This document shows positions 16,857 through 25,474 of a stretch of 64,000 bases of DNA, piece by piece. Both the position numbers and the translations under genes were made by a program. The DNA is from Verrucomicrobiota bacterium (GTDB lineage Bacteria; Verrucomicrobiota; Verrucomicrobiia; Methylacidiphilales; JBCCWR01), in NCBI GenBank assembly GCA_039192515.1, contig JBCCXA010000005.1:1-64000 (forward strand), in the 5' to 3' direction. Position 1 is the first letter of the stretch, and each line of letters starts with the position of its first letter. Below the pieces are notes generated by a model that ran no database searches, was not told the DNA's origin, and saw only the letters and a program-made list of their open reading frames with translations.

Positions 16857-17633
16857 CTAACTTTGCTCTTTGTTCTCCAAAGCGATTCTTGCTTTCTCCT
16901 TAGCGGCTATTGCCTTTTGTTCAATTTCTTCTTGAGATGGAAGCGCTGCTAAGACTTCTGGTGGAATAAAACCTCCCTCTGAAAGCTTATTAAGACATTT
17001 CTGACGCTCCTTTAATGCCCGCTCCGAATCTCTTTCTTTGGCAAAACGAGATTGCGCCTTTTCTGAGCGATTCCTCAAGGCCGAATAAACATCTCCACCC
17101 AGCAAGGCAGAAATGTCTACCTTCATTTTCTCCCTACCCACATCCTCGGCGCTTACTTCATCGCCATTGATAGGCCCGGATGCATACTTGGGAAACATGA
17201 TCGCCACTTCCGGACAGACACGCGAACAAGCTGGACAATTCGTCTTACAGTTGTCTTGGTTTTGCACTTGAATCTGGTTTTGTTCATCTACTCCATAGAC
17301 ATCAAAAAGACAAAAACTTAGACACTGCATACAATTTGTGCAGCGATCATAATCAATAACTGGAAACCAGGGCTTCCAGTTTCCAGGCTGGTTTACCTTG
17401 CCCTCACCTTTTGTCTTCTCGATAAGATCTAGAACCTCTTGCGAGGTCAATCCATACCAGTCCTTTTCCTCAAAGATTACCGTGCCTTGTTCCTCAACAG
17501 GCTCCCCTAAGCCAATCCTTGAAATCTGATAACCTTTATCAAGAAGATCTGCGAATAATTCGTGGGATAATTGGGCGGATTGATCCCCCAACACAACTAC
17601 TCGACAAATCTCGGTCTCCGCCAGTGCACTCAT
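16857..17633 (-). CDS. Two-cluster ferredoxin-domain protein
   Basis: A 258-residue protein with a central 2[4Fe-4S] ferredoxin domain. The cysteines are C98-x2-C101-x2-C104-x3-C108 and C129-x3-C133-x2-C136-x3-C140-P. The second set has the less usual x3 first spacing. The N-terminal ~90 residues begin with a beta-strand (ICRVVVLGD) and resemble no domain I can name; the C-terminal ~90 are charged helices (RSEKAQSRFAKERDSERALKERQ). It has no signal peptide, so it is cytoplasmic. Its start overlaps the stop of the preceding small Cys protein gene by four bases (ATGA), implying translational coupling. It probably delivers electrons to the radical SAM enzyme or the DUF116 domain. Confidence 0.8.
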   Translation of the reverse strand: MSALAETEICRVVVLGDQSAQLSHELFADLLDKGYQISRIGLGEPVEEQGTVIFEEKDWYGLTSQEVLDLIEKTKGEGKVNQPGNWKPWFPVIDYDRCTNCMQCLSFCLFDVYGVDEQNQIQVQNQDNCKTNCPACSRVCPEVAIMFPKYASGPINGDEVSAEDVGREKMKVDISALLGGDVYSALRNRSEKAQSRFAKERDSERALKERQKCLNKLSEGGFIPPEVLAALPSQEEIEQKAIAAKEKARIALENKEQS

Positions 17634-17983
17634 GCCACCTCCTCTTCTACTCCAGCGAGCAATTTATCAATAATAGTCTCTGCTAAATCCTCACGCATAT
17701 TGACAACCTCAACCTCCTTGGGAAGGTCTTTTCCTGCATTATGAAAAAGTCCTTTCACCGCCCTTGGATAACAAGCGACAATTTTACTCGAACACTCTTC
17801 TTGACTATCAACCAAATGCTTGAGCCTTTCATCCTTACGAGCTGACATTTCACATAGATCTGACACCATATCAAAAGAGACACCAGACTCTACTAATGCC
17901 CGCAAAACATTATCTTTTACATCCTTAGGCACCACATTTGCGAAGGCGCAGCGGCAATAGATAATCTGTGATTTTGGGCTCAT
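17630..17983 (-). CDS. Small cysteine protein resembling the HdrA N-terminal region
   Basis: A 117-residue cytoplasmic protein with cysteines C10, C12, C44, C64 and C71. The pattern YCRC near the start, DLC in the middle, then VACYPRAVKGLF and VVNMRE recalls the N-terminal segment of heterodisulfide reductase subunit A, where a CxC, a YxC and an ACSPR-x-H-x2-F / NIRE signature occur. The resemblance is by eye and short, so the call is tentative. It is translationally coupled on both sides (four-base overlaps with the radical SAM and ferredoxin genes), which strongly suggests that the three proteins work together. Confidence 0.55.
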   Translation of the reverse strand: MSPKSQIIYCRCAFANVVPKDVKDNVLRALVESGVSFDMVSDLCEMSARKDERLKHLVDSQEECSSKIVACYPRAVKGLFHNAGKDLPKEVEVVNMREDLAETIIDKLLAGVEEEVA

Positions 17984-19230
17984 CTTTGTAAAAGCTCCAC
18001 CTCATTCTCTACTTTAGCAGAATGATCTAACTTTCTATAAGCATTGAAATCATAAAACCAGAAGCGCTTCACCAGCCGGTACATCCAATGCTTCTCGGGT
18101 ATCTCGTCTCCTGGTATATATTGACTTGTCCGCCTTTCCATTTGATCGAGTTCTGCTAGCGCAGTCTTTCGAATTGTGCTATCTTTAGCCTTATGCTTCT
18201 GCACCAAGTCTTTGACCAAATCTGGTCGTTCTAATACCACGCAGCCTCTCGTATGTTGGGCAGCAACCTCTCTAAAATCCTGCAAAAAAGCGGACCCAGT
18301 CATAGTCTCATAAATACCCCCCTGGTCCTCAATATTCTCTTTTGCAAATTGGATAATTGGACAGGGCTCGATTTCGCCTTTGGGACTGATATGATGACTA
18401 ATGCCTGTAGCCATGGGGCATAAAGCATTACCCTCACCATCGTAGTATGCATCCACCAGCCCCAATGGCAGCTTAGCACGCATATCCACCACAAAGCGCC
18501 TCACCTTACTTACCTGCTCAGGACTCAAGGCAAGTTCAGGCGTCATCTGCGGTCCGACAGGGCGGTAAGTATGATACCAAGCATAATGCACCCCCATATT
18601 CATTAACTTACGCAACCACTCTTCTTGGAGTAGATCATCAATATTTGTTTGGCATAAGCTTGTCGCTACCCCAGTAATGACTTTTTCTCTTAAACAATTG
18701 TGAAGTCCTCTTAGGGTCCGCGTATAGACACCCTTCTTACCCCGTCGCTTATCGCTCACCACTTCATCCCCCTCTATACTGATTAGGGGTGTAGCATTTC
18801 CTAGCCTGCGTAGTTCCTTGGCAATTTTCTCTGTGATCAGCTGACCGTTCGTAAAGACTTGAAAATAACAATCCGGATGCGCCTCTATCACTCCAAGTAG
18901 ATCCGGATGCATAAACGGCTCGCCCCCCAATAGACCAAAGAAGCGATTACCATGTTTTTTGGCATCCACAATCAATTTATTAAGAGAAGTGAGTGATATC
19001 ATTTCACGCGGCGACTCTACATCAACCCAACAACCCTGGCATCTCAGGTTACAGCTATTGATAACTGAAATATATAGAAAGGGAGGAAAATAGATACCTT
19101 CTTTTAGTCGCTTTTTAAAGGCCTCTACAGACAACATACCTTTCCATCCAAAGTTATAACAAAACTTCCACAGCAACCTTGGGTCAGTTCCCGCCACCAT
19201 TCTTGCTGCTAGTTTTAAAGTAACCATCAA
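17980..19230 (-). CDS. Radical SAM enzyme with C-terminal cysteine segment
   Basis: A 416-residue radical SAM protein. The cluster motif is C60-N-L-R-C64-Q-G-C67, the canonical Cx3Cx2C, followed by the glycine-rich strand FFGLLGGEPFMHPDL. The C-terminal half has a SPASM-like start (ALCPMATGISHHISPKGEIEPCP), where bacterial family members often place auxiliary cluster ligands. The ~40-residue lead before the motif and the CWVD ending set it apart from adenosylhopane synthase HpnH, despite the terpenoid neighbours. It may act on the terpene, on the lipoyl carrier or on a peptide; the sequence does not decide. It lies 21 bp after the CobW-type gene and overlaps the next gene by four bases. Confidence 0.8.
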   Translation of the reverse strand: MMVTLKLAARMVAGTDPRLLWKFCYNFGWKGMLSVEAFKKRLKEGIYFPPFLYISVINSCNLRCQGCWVDVESPREMISLTSLNKLIVDAKKHGNRFFGLLGGEPFMHPDLLGVIEAHPDCYFQVFTNGQLITEKIAKELRRLGNATPLISIEGDEVVSDKRRGKKGVYTRTLRGLHNCLREKVITGVATSLCQTNIDDLLQEEWLRKLMNMGVHYAWYHTYRPVGPQMTPELALSPEQVSKVRRFVVDMRAKLPLGLVDAYYDGEGNALCPMATGISHHISPKGEIEPCPIIQFAKENIEDQGGIYETMTGSAFLQDFREVAAQHTRGCVVLERPDLVKDLVQKHKAKDSTIRKTALAELDQMERRTSQYIPGDEIPEKHWMYRLVKRFWFYDFNAYRKLDHSAKVENEVELLQR

Positions 19231-19251
19231 ATTTACACTTATCCTATGGTA

Positions 19252-20370
19252 TCAATCATTCACTCCAACAAGATCTTTGTCTCTGTAAACAGGCACAGGC
19301 TTACCAGGCTTGAAATATTCCTGATGCTTTAAGACCCAACTCAAGCCTTGCGTGCTCAGGCTGTCTGTCACCTCTTTAATCACTTGATTGAGCACTTCTG
19401 GCTCGCCTTCGGCTCTCAAATTCAAAATCAACTCACCATCTTCCAACGGGTCCATTAATTCATGAGAAAGCTCAATCTCCCCCTCACTTCTAACAAGATT
19501 ACCTGCTGCAATTTCCAATGGATCATCCATAGGCCCGAGAGTCATTTTTAAGTGAGCAACTTCACAACCAGATGCCTCCAAACCTCGTTGCACCTCTTGC
19601 CCGAACCATTTGAGAAATTCGTTGCCGTCTGTCTCTTCATTCCAGTTTAAATGTAGTGTAGCATTCAGCCAGCCCAGCATGGCTTCACCTTTACCATACC
19701 GTTCATAATCTATGGCCATAACGGCATTTGGATTCATACCTTCGCTCATCAACAGATCAAACCATGACTCTACCCCCTCCCCCTCCTTAGCCGAACAGAC
19801 AACCACTCTCTTATCCGGATATAGTTCAAGCAATTTTCTTTTGAGCAAGTCCAACTGCGCCGCCTCGACTAAATCACACTTGTTGATAACCAGTAACTCC
19901 GCTTCCTCCAGTTGCTTCTGGTAAATATATAGAACATTTTTTGAAAACTTTTTCTGATCCAATATCCCTAGCACATTCATGGCCCGAATGGGATCCATCA
20001 CCACACTAAGCGGTGTGACCACAAAATCATCTCCATAGAGACGGCTCATAGGCAAACAGACCGTTGCCATCAAGTCCGTGCAGCTACCTACAGGTTCTGC
20101 AATAAAAACATCCGGCTTATTATCCTCCTGCAAACTTCTTGCCGCTTCCACTAGACTATTAAAGCGACAGCAAAAACATCCTCCTCCTATTTCTCTGACA
20201 GGGTGTTCGTGAGACTTAACCAACGCTGTATCAACAAGACCTAAGCCTTGGTCGTTTGTAATCAATCCAACCTTGTAGCCTTTTTTAGTCAGATAATCAG
20301 CCAACCGAGTAATCGAAGTCGTCTTACCGGCTCCTAAAAATCCTCCTATCATTACATACCGTGCTATCAT
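19252..20370 (-). CDS. CobW/COG0523-family G3E GTPase
   Basis: A 372-residue GTPase of the metallochaperone family. The P-loop is G10-F-L-G-A-G-K-T-T-S19, the metal-binding CxCC motif is G-G-C65-F-C67-C68, a Walker B-like IAEPVGSC follows, and the guanine-specificity motif is N163-K-C-D166. Family members deliver Zn, Co or Ni to partner proteins, using GTP. Inside this cluster the likely client is one of the metalloproteins, such as the iron-type alcohol dehydrogenase or the DUF116 domain; this is inference. Its start overlaps the end of the lipoyl-carrier gene (ATGA). Confidence 0.85.
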   Translation of the reverse strand: MIARYVMIGGFLGAGKTTSITRLADYLTKKGYKVGLITNDQGLGLVDTALVKSHEHPVREIGGGCFCCRFNSLVEAARSLQEDNKPDVFIAEPVGSCTDLMATVCLPMSRLYGDDFVVTPLSVVMDPIRAMNVLGILDQKKFSKNVLYIYQKQLEEAELLVINKCDLVEAAQLDLLKRKLLELYPDKRVVVCSAKEGEGVESWFDLLMSEGMNPNAVMAIDYERYGKGEAMLGWLNATLHLNWNEETDGNEFLKWFGQEVQRGLEASGCEVAHLKMTLGPMDDPLEIAAGNLVRSEGEIELSHELMDPLEDGELILNLRAEGEPEVLNQVIKEVTDSLSTQGLSWVLKHQEYFKPGKPVPVYRDKDLVGVND

Positions 20371-20846
20371 GATGCGTCTTCCTGCATTTTATCAATGGTT
20401 CGATCCAAAAATTCTACATAGCCATGAACATCCACACATTTTGGATCAGGTTTCCCTTTTACACTATAAAGCCAGCCATCGCGATAAGGATCTTTGCGGA
20501 TGATGCAGGCATCTGCACTGACCAAAGGATTAATATCACCGAATTCACCAGCTATCACACTATATAAATCGCTGGCCGCTTTAAAACCTTCAATCCAGCC
20601 TATCACCTGTCCAGCCTCTATCAATTCCCCTTGCTTAACGTCAAACTCGCACTCGACTATTTCACCAAGCATACGAGTAGCAAATTTTGTAAAACCTATT
20701 TGCCAAACTCCATGATCTCCCAGCTCTTTCAACCAGAAATGTGAAGGGGAGTACATTTGATCGACAGGTAATCGAGTAGAAAAATGGGATCGCTTGTAGG
20801 CTATTTGTTTGACATTGTTTTGCGCTATGTTTTTCATTTTTCGCAA
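20367..20846 (-). CDS. GcvH-like lipoyl carrier protein, orphan
   Basis: A 159-residue protein with the glycine-cleavage H-protein fold pattern. VWQIGFTKFATRMLGEIVECE leads to the lipoylation hairpin GWIEGFKAASDLYS, with K89 as the predicted lipoyl lysine, and then KDPYRDGWLYSVKG, the conserved H-protein end. It is about 30 residues longer than a normal GcvH, mostly at the N-terminus. No gcvT, gcvP or lpd gene is nearby, so it is unlikely to serve glycine cleavage. Dedicated GcvH-like lipoate-binding proteins are known in the Hdr-like sulfur oxidation system, which is a useful comparison. It overlaps the dehydrogenase gene by 13 bases and the CobW gene by four. Confidence 0.8.
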   Translation of the reverse strand: MRKMKNIAQNNVKQIAYKRSHFSTRLPVDQMYSPSHFWLKELGDHGVWQIGFTKFATRMLGEIVECEFDVKQGELIEAGQVIGWIEGFKAASDLYSVIAGEFGDINPLVSADACIIRKDPYRDGWLYSVKGKPDPKCVDVHGYVEFLDRTIDKMQEDAS

Positions 20847-22003
20847 GATGAATACGCATCCATACGGATGGCATTTTCATATACTTTCACAAAATCCTTT
20901 TGCTCAAAATCTCTCGGATTAAATTGAGCTGTCCACTGTTTAGAAGCCATCTCAGCCATTGCTTCGACTCGATCCTTGGTTACCGATATCTCAGACACCA
21001 TCTCGTGAAAACCTAACTCATGAAGCATCCGCTCAATATAATCAATGACACTATCATCCTTTGATCCTAACTCTAGGGAATCATACATGTGCTTGACATT
21101 CTCTATCTCCTGGTTGAGTCGCATGACCTCTGGCAACATCAAACCTACTGTTACGCCGTGAACAATCTTATAATGAGCAGTGAAGGGATTGGCACAGGAA
21201 TGAGCACAACCCAGCATACTATTTTCAATCGCCAATCCTGCATAACTAGCACCTAACAACATGCTGCCACTTGCTTCGATATCACCGGGCTCAGCAAGAA
21301 CCCTTTCAAAATGACTACTGAGCAGATGGAACGCCTCTCTTGAATAAAGCCTGGAGAAGCGATTCGCTCTTTTACACACCAAGCTTTCTATCGCATGCGC
21401 CAGCGCATCCATGCCTGTTGCCTTAATCACACTTGCAGGAGCTGTCATGACAAGCTCAGGATCAAGAAGCGCTACTTGAGCCATTGCCTTAGGATCCCCT
21501 AGAGCTCTCTTAACATGTGTTTTTTCATCGGCAATTAGAGCATAAGCCTGGCACTCGCTACCTGTCCCTGCTGTGGTGGGCACCGCCACAAAAGGCAACA
21601 TCGGCTTCCTAGCTTTACCATAGCCAACATAATCAGAAATTGTCCCACCGTTAGTGAGTATGAAATTTGCGCCTTTCGCCGTATCCATGCTACTACCACC
21701 GCCAAACCCTATAATCAAATCAACTTCACCATAAGACTTGATAAAATCTAAACACTTGATTAGTGACCCCTCTGTCGGGTTCTCCTCCGCTTGGTCAAAG
21801 TAGCAGACTTCAACTCCATGCTTTTTCAAAAAGGAAAGCGCTCGGTCAGCATGACCTGCTGCCGCAACTCCGGGATCGGTCACCAGCAAAGCCTTGCTAG
21901 CCCCCAGGCTAGAAACTACTTCTCCTAGTCTAGCCACCACTCCCGCACCAAAAAATATTTTAGGCGCTCTCTTTGACTCAAATCCATCCATCATTTCTTT
22001 CAT
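20834..22003 (-). CDS. Iron-type (group III) alcohol dehydrogenase
   Basis: A 389-residue NAD(P)-dependent dehydrogenase. The dinucleotide-binding region holds the group III signature FGGGSSMDTAKG. Metal ligands align as D199 and H203 (GMDALAH), H268 (GCAHSCANPF) and H282 (IVHG). The 4- and 14-residue spacings match those of lactaldehyde reductase FucO, so the iron or zinc site is intact. It reduces an aldehyde or oxidises an alcohol in the cytoplasm; a prenyl alcohol or aldehyde is possible given the cluster. It starts within the stop codon of the upstream beta-propeller gene (TGATG) and overlaps the next gene by 13 bases, indicating coupled translation. Confidence 0.88.
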   Translation of the reverse strand: MKEMMDGFESKRAPKIFFGAGVVARLGEVVSSLGASKALLVTDPGVAAAGHADRALSFLKKHGVEVCYFDQAEENPTEGSLIKCLDFIKSYGEVDLIIGFGGGSSMDTAKGANFILTNGGTISDYVGYGKARKPMLPFVAVPTTAGTGSECQAYALIADEKTHVKRALGDPKAMAQVALLDPELVMTAPASVIKATGMDALAHAIESLVCKRANRFSRLYSREAFHLLSSHFERVLAEPGDIEASGSMLLGASYAGLAIENSMLGCAHSCANPFTAHYKIVHGVTVGLMLPEVMRLNQEIENVKHMYDSLELGSKDDSVIDYIERMLHELGFHEMVSEISVTKDRVEAMAEMASKQWTAQFNPRDFEQKDFVKVYENAIRMDAYSSCEK

Positions 22004-23241
22004 CAGGGCTTCAATTGGTAACAGTATAAACGTTCCTTATCCCTGACAAAAAAATGTTTTCCCGAGAGTGCTGGCAAAGCCTGCGTTTCCTCTGTCAATT
22101 GAGCCATCCCCAGAACTTTAGGCTCTTCCTTAGAAACGGGTAAAAGTATCAATTTTCCCTCTTGTGTAAAGACAAGCAACTGCGTGCCGTTGGTGATGAA
22201 TGTCATCATTTCAGAATTAAAAGGCTCCTTTTCAAAATTGCTTTCCATATCTAGAGGCCAGTGCGTTTTCAGAGTGTCAGCATCCGCGCATGCTAAATTA
22301 TAACTACTAAAGTAAACCAAATCACCCACGACAAGTGGAGTCGCTAATTCACTGGAGTAATCTTCCCCTTCCAACACCACCTTGTCGATGATTTTGCCCT
22401 TTGCATCAAAATCATAAACTCGGGCAGAATGATAATCATCTACCAGTAGCAATTTATCCTTCAACTTCACTGGTGCGGGAACTATATAGCCATTGGGCGA
22501 TTCCAAATCTAATTTCCAAAGCTCTTTACCATCTTTTGGGGACCATCCCCTAAGTGTCTTAATATCAAAACCGATGATTTGCTCCACTCCAGCAAACTTT
22601 TCGACTAAAAAGCCTGCATAGTTTGCGTCGTAACACTCTGAGATCCAAACATCCAGGCCCGTTTTGGGATTTAAAGCTATTAGTCCCTCTTCGCCTCCTG
22701 CCATTAGAATTAAGTTACCTCCCGCTACTATCGGTGAAGCACAGTACCCCCAAATAGGCACCTTGCCTCCGTAATCTTCTACCAGATCGACTTCCCAGAC
22801 TTTTTTACCGTCAGCAAGCTGGACTGCTATCACCTTACCAAAGGCGTTCACTAAATAGACTAGCTCATCAAGTATCAGAGGGTTGGCACGCGGACTTGCT
22901 CCAAAGTCCATCTCCTTTCCATTTGCAACCTCCACCTTCCACAACTCTTTTCCTGTAGCAGCGTCAACACACAAAAAGAAGTCTTTGCTGCCATCTTCAG
23001 CATGATCTGTGACTACTACATATTGATCCTTTACCGCAATACCCCCATAACACTCACCTGCAACATTCGTTTTCCAAATGAGCTTGGGTTCATGCCATTC
23101 CTCGGGCACATCAAAACTGAATCCATCCCCAGATGAGCCTAAAAAGCCTAACCAGTCTCCAGCATACAAATCATCTGTTAAACAACACGTGGACCATGCA
23201 CTGGCCAGACTGAGAGCTACTAATTTATTGAGAAAGTGCAT
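22003..23241 (-). CDS. Exported PQQ-type beta-propeller, cluster member
   Basis: A 412-residue beta-propeller with a signal peptide (KLVALSLASAWSTCCLTDDLYA). Blades include FLCVDAATGKELWKVE, IAVQLADGKKVWEVD and IALNPKTGLDVWIS, with the mature start GDWLGFLGSSGDG replacing the usual WPQWRG. Its stop codon overlaps the dehydrogenase start (TGATG), so it is co-translated with cytoplasmic enzymes although it is itself exported. That pairing suggests it binds or processes the exported product, but this is inferred only from position. Confidence 0.8.
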   Translation of the reverse strand: MHFLNKLVALSLASAWSTCCLTDDLYAGDWLGFLGSSGDGFSFDVPEEWHEPKLIWKTNVAGECYGGIAVKDQYVVVTDHAEDGSKDFFLCVDAATGKELWKVEVANGKEMDFGASPRANPLILDELVYLVNAFGKVIAVQLADGKKVWEVDLVEDYGGKVPIWGYCASPIVAGGNLILMAGGEEGLIALNPKTGLDVWISECYDANYAGFLVEKFAGVEQIIGFDIKTLRGWSPKDGKELWKLDLESPNGYIVPAPVKLKDKLLLVDDYHSARVYDFDAKGKIIDKVVLEGEDYSSELATPLVVGDLVYFSSYNLACADADTLKTHWPLDMESNFEKEPFNSEMMTFITNGTQLLVFTQEGKLILLPVSKEEPKVLGMAQLTEETQALPALSGKHFFVRDKERLYCYQLKP

Positions 23242-23300
23242 GGGTAGCTTTTACGTAACTTTACATTTTTGAGTGGGCCTAAGTTGTATCCATCAATCAA

Positions 23301-24824
23301 TTATTCAAAAGCATACATATACTCAGATGCTCTAAGATACATTCGATTCCCAATAAAAACAGGGCAACTACGAAACTTTTCTACTTTATTCAGAGCAATT
23401 TGCTTGAGGCCCTCGTCCAAGTCCAACACAGCTGTCTGTCCTTCATCAGAACTAACCAGTAAATATTGACCCCCAAGTGTCATACTCGGAAAAGCAGTAC
23501 CCTTCATTTCATCAATTTTTTGTGATTTTAAAATCTTACCTGTCTCACGATCCAAAACAGTCAATGTATACTCGTGACCCAAAGCATACACTTTTCCCTT
23601 GTGCACAATCAACGATGAGTAATAGCGCTCCTTGGCAACTTCGGCTTCCCATATTTTCTTTAGACCGTCTTTAATTTCTGATACAGTATCGGGTATTTTA
23701 AAGGCCTGAACCACACCTACTTTGCCATTATATCCCTGTGCATTAAATAACACACCACCATCAACGACTGGTTTATTGAAGGTCGACCACGGTTTTTCAG
23801 CCAATGTTTCGGCTAGTTCCAAATTGCTTAACATTTCACCTGTCTTTGCCACTAATATCTCTCCCTTATTTGTGAAAAGCATATCTTTACCCTCCACCTG
23901 AAAAACCACCGGGGTGCCAAAGTTCTGAGCAACCTCTGTTCTCCACACTTCCTCACCCGTCTTGGGGTCGAGTGCCACCGCGTCTTTGAATCTCACAATC
24001 AACTTGCCTGCGGCTAGCAAGGGTGTTGTCGAACCACCCCAGTTTTTGTGATCAGGCTTAGCCATCTGTTTGATCCAAAGCCGCTTACCTTCCAAGTCAT
24101 AAGCTGCCACTATCCCAAGGCCATTTGCCACAAAAACAGATTCTCCATCAGTGACCGGTGTATAAGAGCTATATCCATTCGCATCATGAGTTTTGGGTTT
24201 TGAAGGCTCTCCCGGAAGAGCCGCTCTCTTTTCCTCTAGCCCCTTTATCTCCGTCACTATCTCCTTCCTCTTAGCTTTTGCGTCTGCATCATCCGGCTTG
24301 CGCTTTAGAATGCGTCCCAACTTCCTGTTCTCGGATTGCAAGCTTGCCAACTCCTCATCCAATTTCTCTTTGTCCTCCTTGGCCGCTTCAATTTTTTCTT
24401 TCTCTGCCTTAGACAGCTCCATGACATCTAAGTAACCATTCGTTCTCTCCCACAATACTTTACCGCTCTCTAGGTCTAAGCAAATAAGACTGGTTGGCTC
24501 AGAACAAATAAAAATTTTTCCATCTAAAATAACCGGACTCGCATTGCTCCAATCACTCATAGCAGTCTTCCAAAGAACATTTTCTGTAGGAGACCATTGC
24601 ACCGGTGGCTCAATTCCTAGAAACTTGCCGCTGCCATCCCCACGCCATTCATAAATTTCTTTCCCGGGAGTTGCTCGCAACTCCGGCAATGGACTACCTA
24701 ACAAAACCAAGCCATAGACCAAAGCTAATAACCTTCGACTTTCAAAACATAGCTTCCCTGATATAACAAATTTAAGTTGAAGGCGCGCACCCTTCCATGT
24801 AGCGCTTTTGCTTTGCTTTAGCAT
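23301..24824 (-). CDS. Exported beta-propeller with coiled-coil insertion
   Basis: A 507-residue PQQ-like beta-propeller, probably the first gene of the 11-gene cluster. A long basic N-terminus precedes a hydrophobic segment (LLALVYGLVLLGSPLPEL), likely a signal sequence. The first blade (ICLDLESGKVLWERT) is followed by a charged coiled-coil insertion at about residues 137-210 (LSKAEKEKIEAAKEDKEKL and KRKEIVTEIKGLEEKR). The remaining blades, for example VALDPKTGEEVWRTE and TVLDRETGKILKSQ, come after it. The helical insertion could mediate oligomerisation or docking. GGAG lies about ten bases before the ATG. The gap to the next gene is 59 bp. Confidence 0.8.
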   Translation of the reverse strand: MLKQSKSATWKGARLQLKFVISGKLCFESRRLLALVYGLVLLGSPLPELRATPGKEIYEWRGDGSGKFLGIEPPVQWSPTENVLWKTAMSDWSNASPVILDGKIFICSEPTSLICLDLESGKVLWERTNGYLDVMELSKAEKEKIEAAKEDKEKLDEELASLQSENRKLGRILKRKPDDADAKAKRKEIVTEIKGLEEKRAALPGEPSKPKTHDANGYSSYTPVTDGESVFVANGLGIVAAYDLEGKRLWIKQMAKPDHKNWGGSTTPLLAAGKLIVRFKDAVALDPKTGEEVWRTEVAQNFGTPVVFQVEGKDMLFTNKGEILVAKTGEMLSNLELAETLAEKPWSTFNKPVVDGGVLFNAQGYNGKVGVVQAFKIPDTVSEIKDGLKKIWEAEVAKERYYSSLIVHKGKVYALGHEYTLTVLDRETGKILKSQKIDEMKGTAFPSMTLGGQYLLVSSDEGQTAVLDLDEGLKQIALNKVEKFRSCPVFIGNRMYLRASEYMYAFE

Positions 24825-25013
24825 CGTTGCTTTTCTCCGTTTTAAAATACTTCCTACATCCAGTTTAGGCCGTTGTCTACATATAGCCTATGAAGGCAAA
24901 AATGGAATAAGTAATTAAATATTGCCTACCGCTTAAAAACCTATGACAACTCCCTTCGATGTCTCTCAACTCATTGCCATTCAAACTATTTCTAATCAAT
25001 CAGAAAACGTAAG

Positions 25014-25400
25014 TCAGCTTTGGTGAGATGCTGTCAACTTTTGCTCGATTAGATCAATCATTTGACTAGGTGAAAATGGTTTAGATAAAAATCCTGCGCC
25101 ATCAACTTGCTCTAGCAGAACTTGATACCTTTCGCTCATGTTACCCGTCATAAAGATGACAGGAAGAGAGACTGAATCGTTGAGATGATTAGCCTGTGCA
25201 TAGACATCGAAACCATTTCCTACCTCGAGCTCGATATCAAGGACCAATAAATCAATATTCTCTCTAGCAACACAGTTTAATGCATCCTTTTCGTTGGTTG
25301 CTTTAAAAACTTTGTAACCAGATGCATTCAGGCAACGAGCCAAGCTATCAACCATCAACTGTTGATCATCCAATAGCAAAATTTGGAACTTTTCACCCAT
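25014..25400 (-). CDS. Single-domain response regulator
   Basis: A 128-residue CheY-like receiver domain with no output domain. Acidic residues D11-D12, the phosphorylatable D55 (LLVLDIEL), T85 (IFMTGN) and K107 (FLSKPFS) are all present, so it should be phosphorylated by a histidine kinase, which is not in the window. It acts through protein-protein contact. It is divergent from the XRE regulator at 25475 and lies 189 bp upstream of the terpenoid cluster on the same strand; whether it controls that cluster is open. Confidence 0.88.
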   Translation of the reverse strand: MGEKFQILLLDDQQLMVDSLARCLNASGYKVFKATNEKDALNCVARENIDLLVLDIELEVGNGFDVYAQANHLNDSVSLPVIFMTGNMSERYQVLLEQVDGAGFLSKPFSPSQMIDLIEQKLTASHQS

Positions 25401-25474
25401 TTTTGTCCGATAAAGCCCAATAAGCTACCTTTAGATAGGTGTAAGAATCAACTAAAAAACACAACCCTTCTTCC

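Noticed and set aside
17980..19230. Adenosylhopane synthase HpnH
   Set aside because: The terpenoid neighbourhood made this tempting, but the N-terminus and the sequence around the CNLRCQGC motif do not match HpnH.
20367..20846. Normal glycine cleavage H protein
   Set aside because: No other glycine cleavage gene is present, and the gene is coupled to unrelated enzymes; I kept it as a GcvH-like carrier.
20834..22003. Glycerol-1-phosphate dehydrogenase for archaeal-type lipids
   Set aside because: The metal-ligand layout and GGGSSMDTAKG signature are those of ordinary group III alcohol dehydrogenases.
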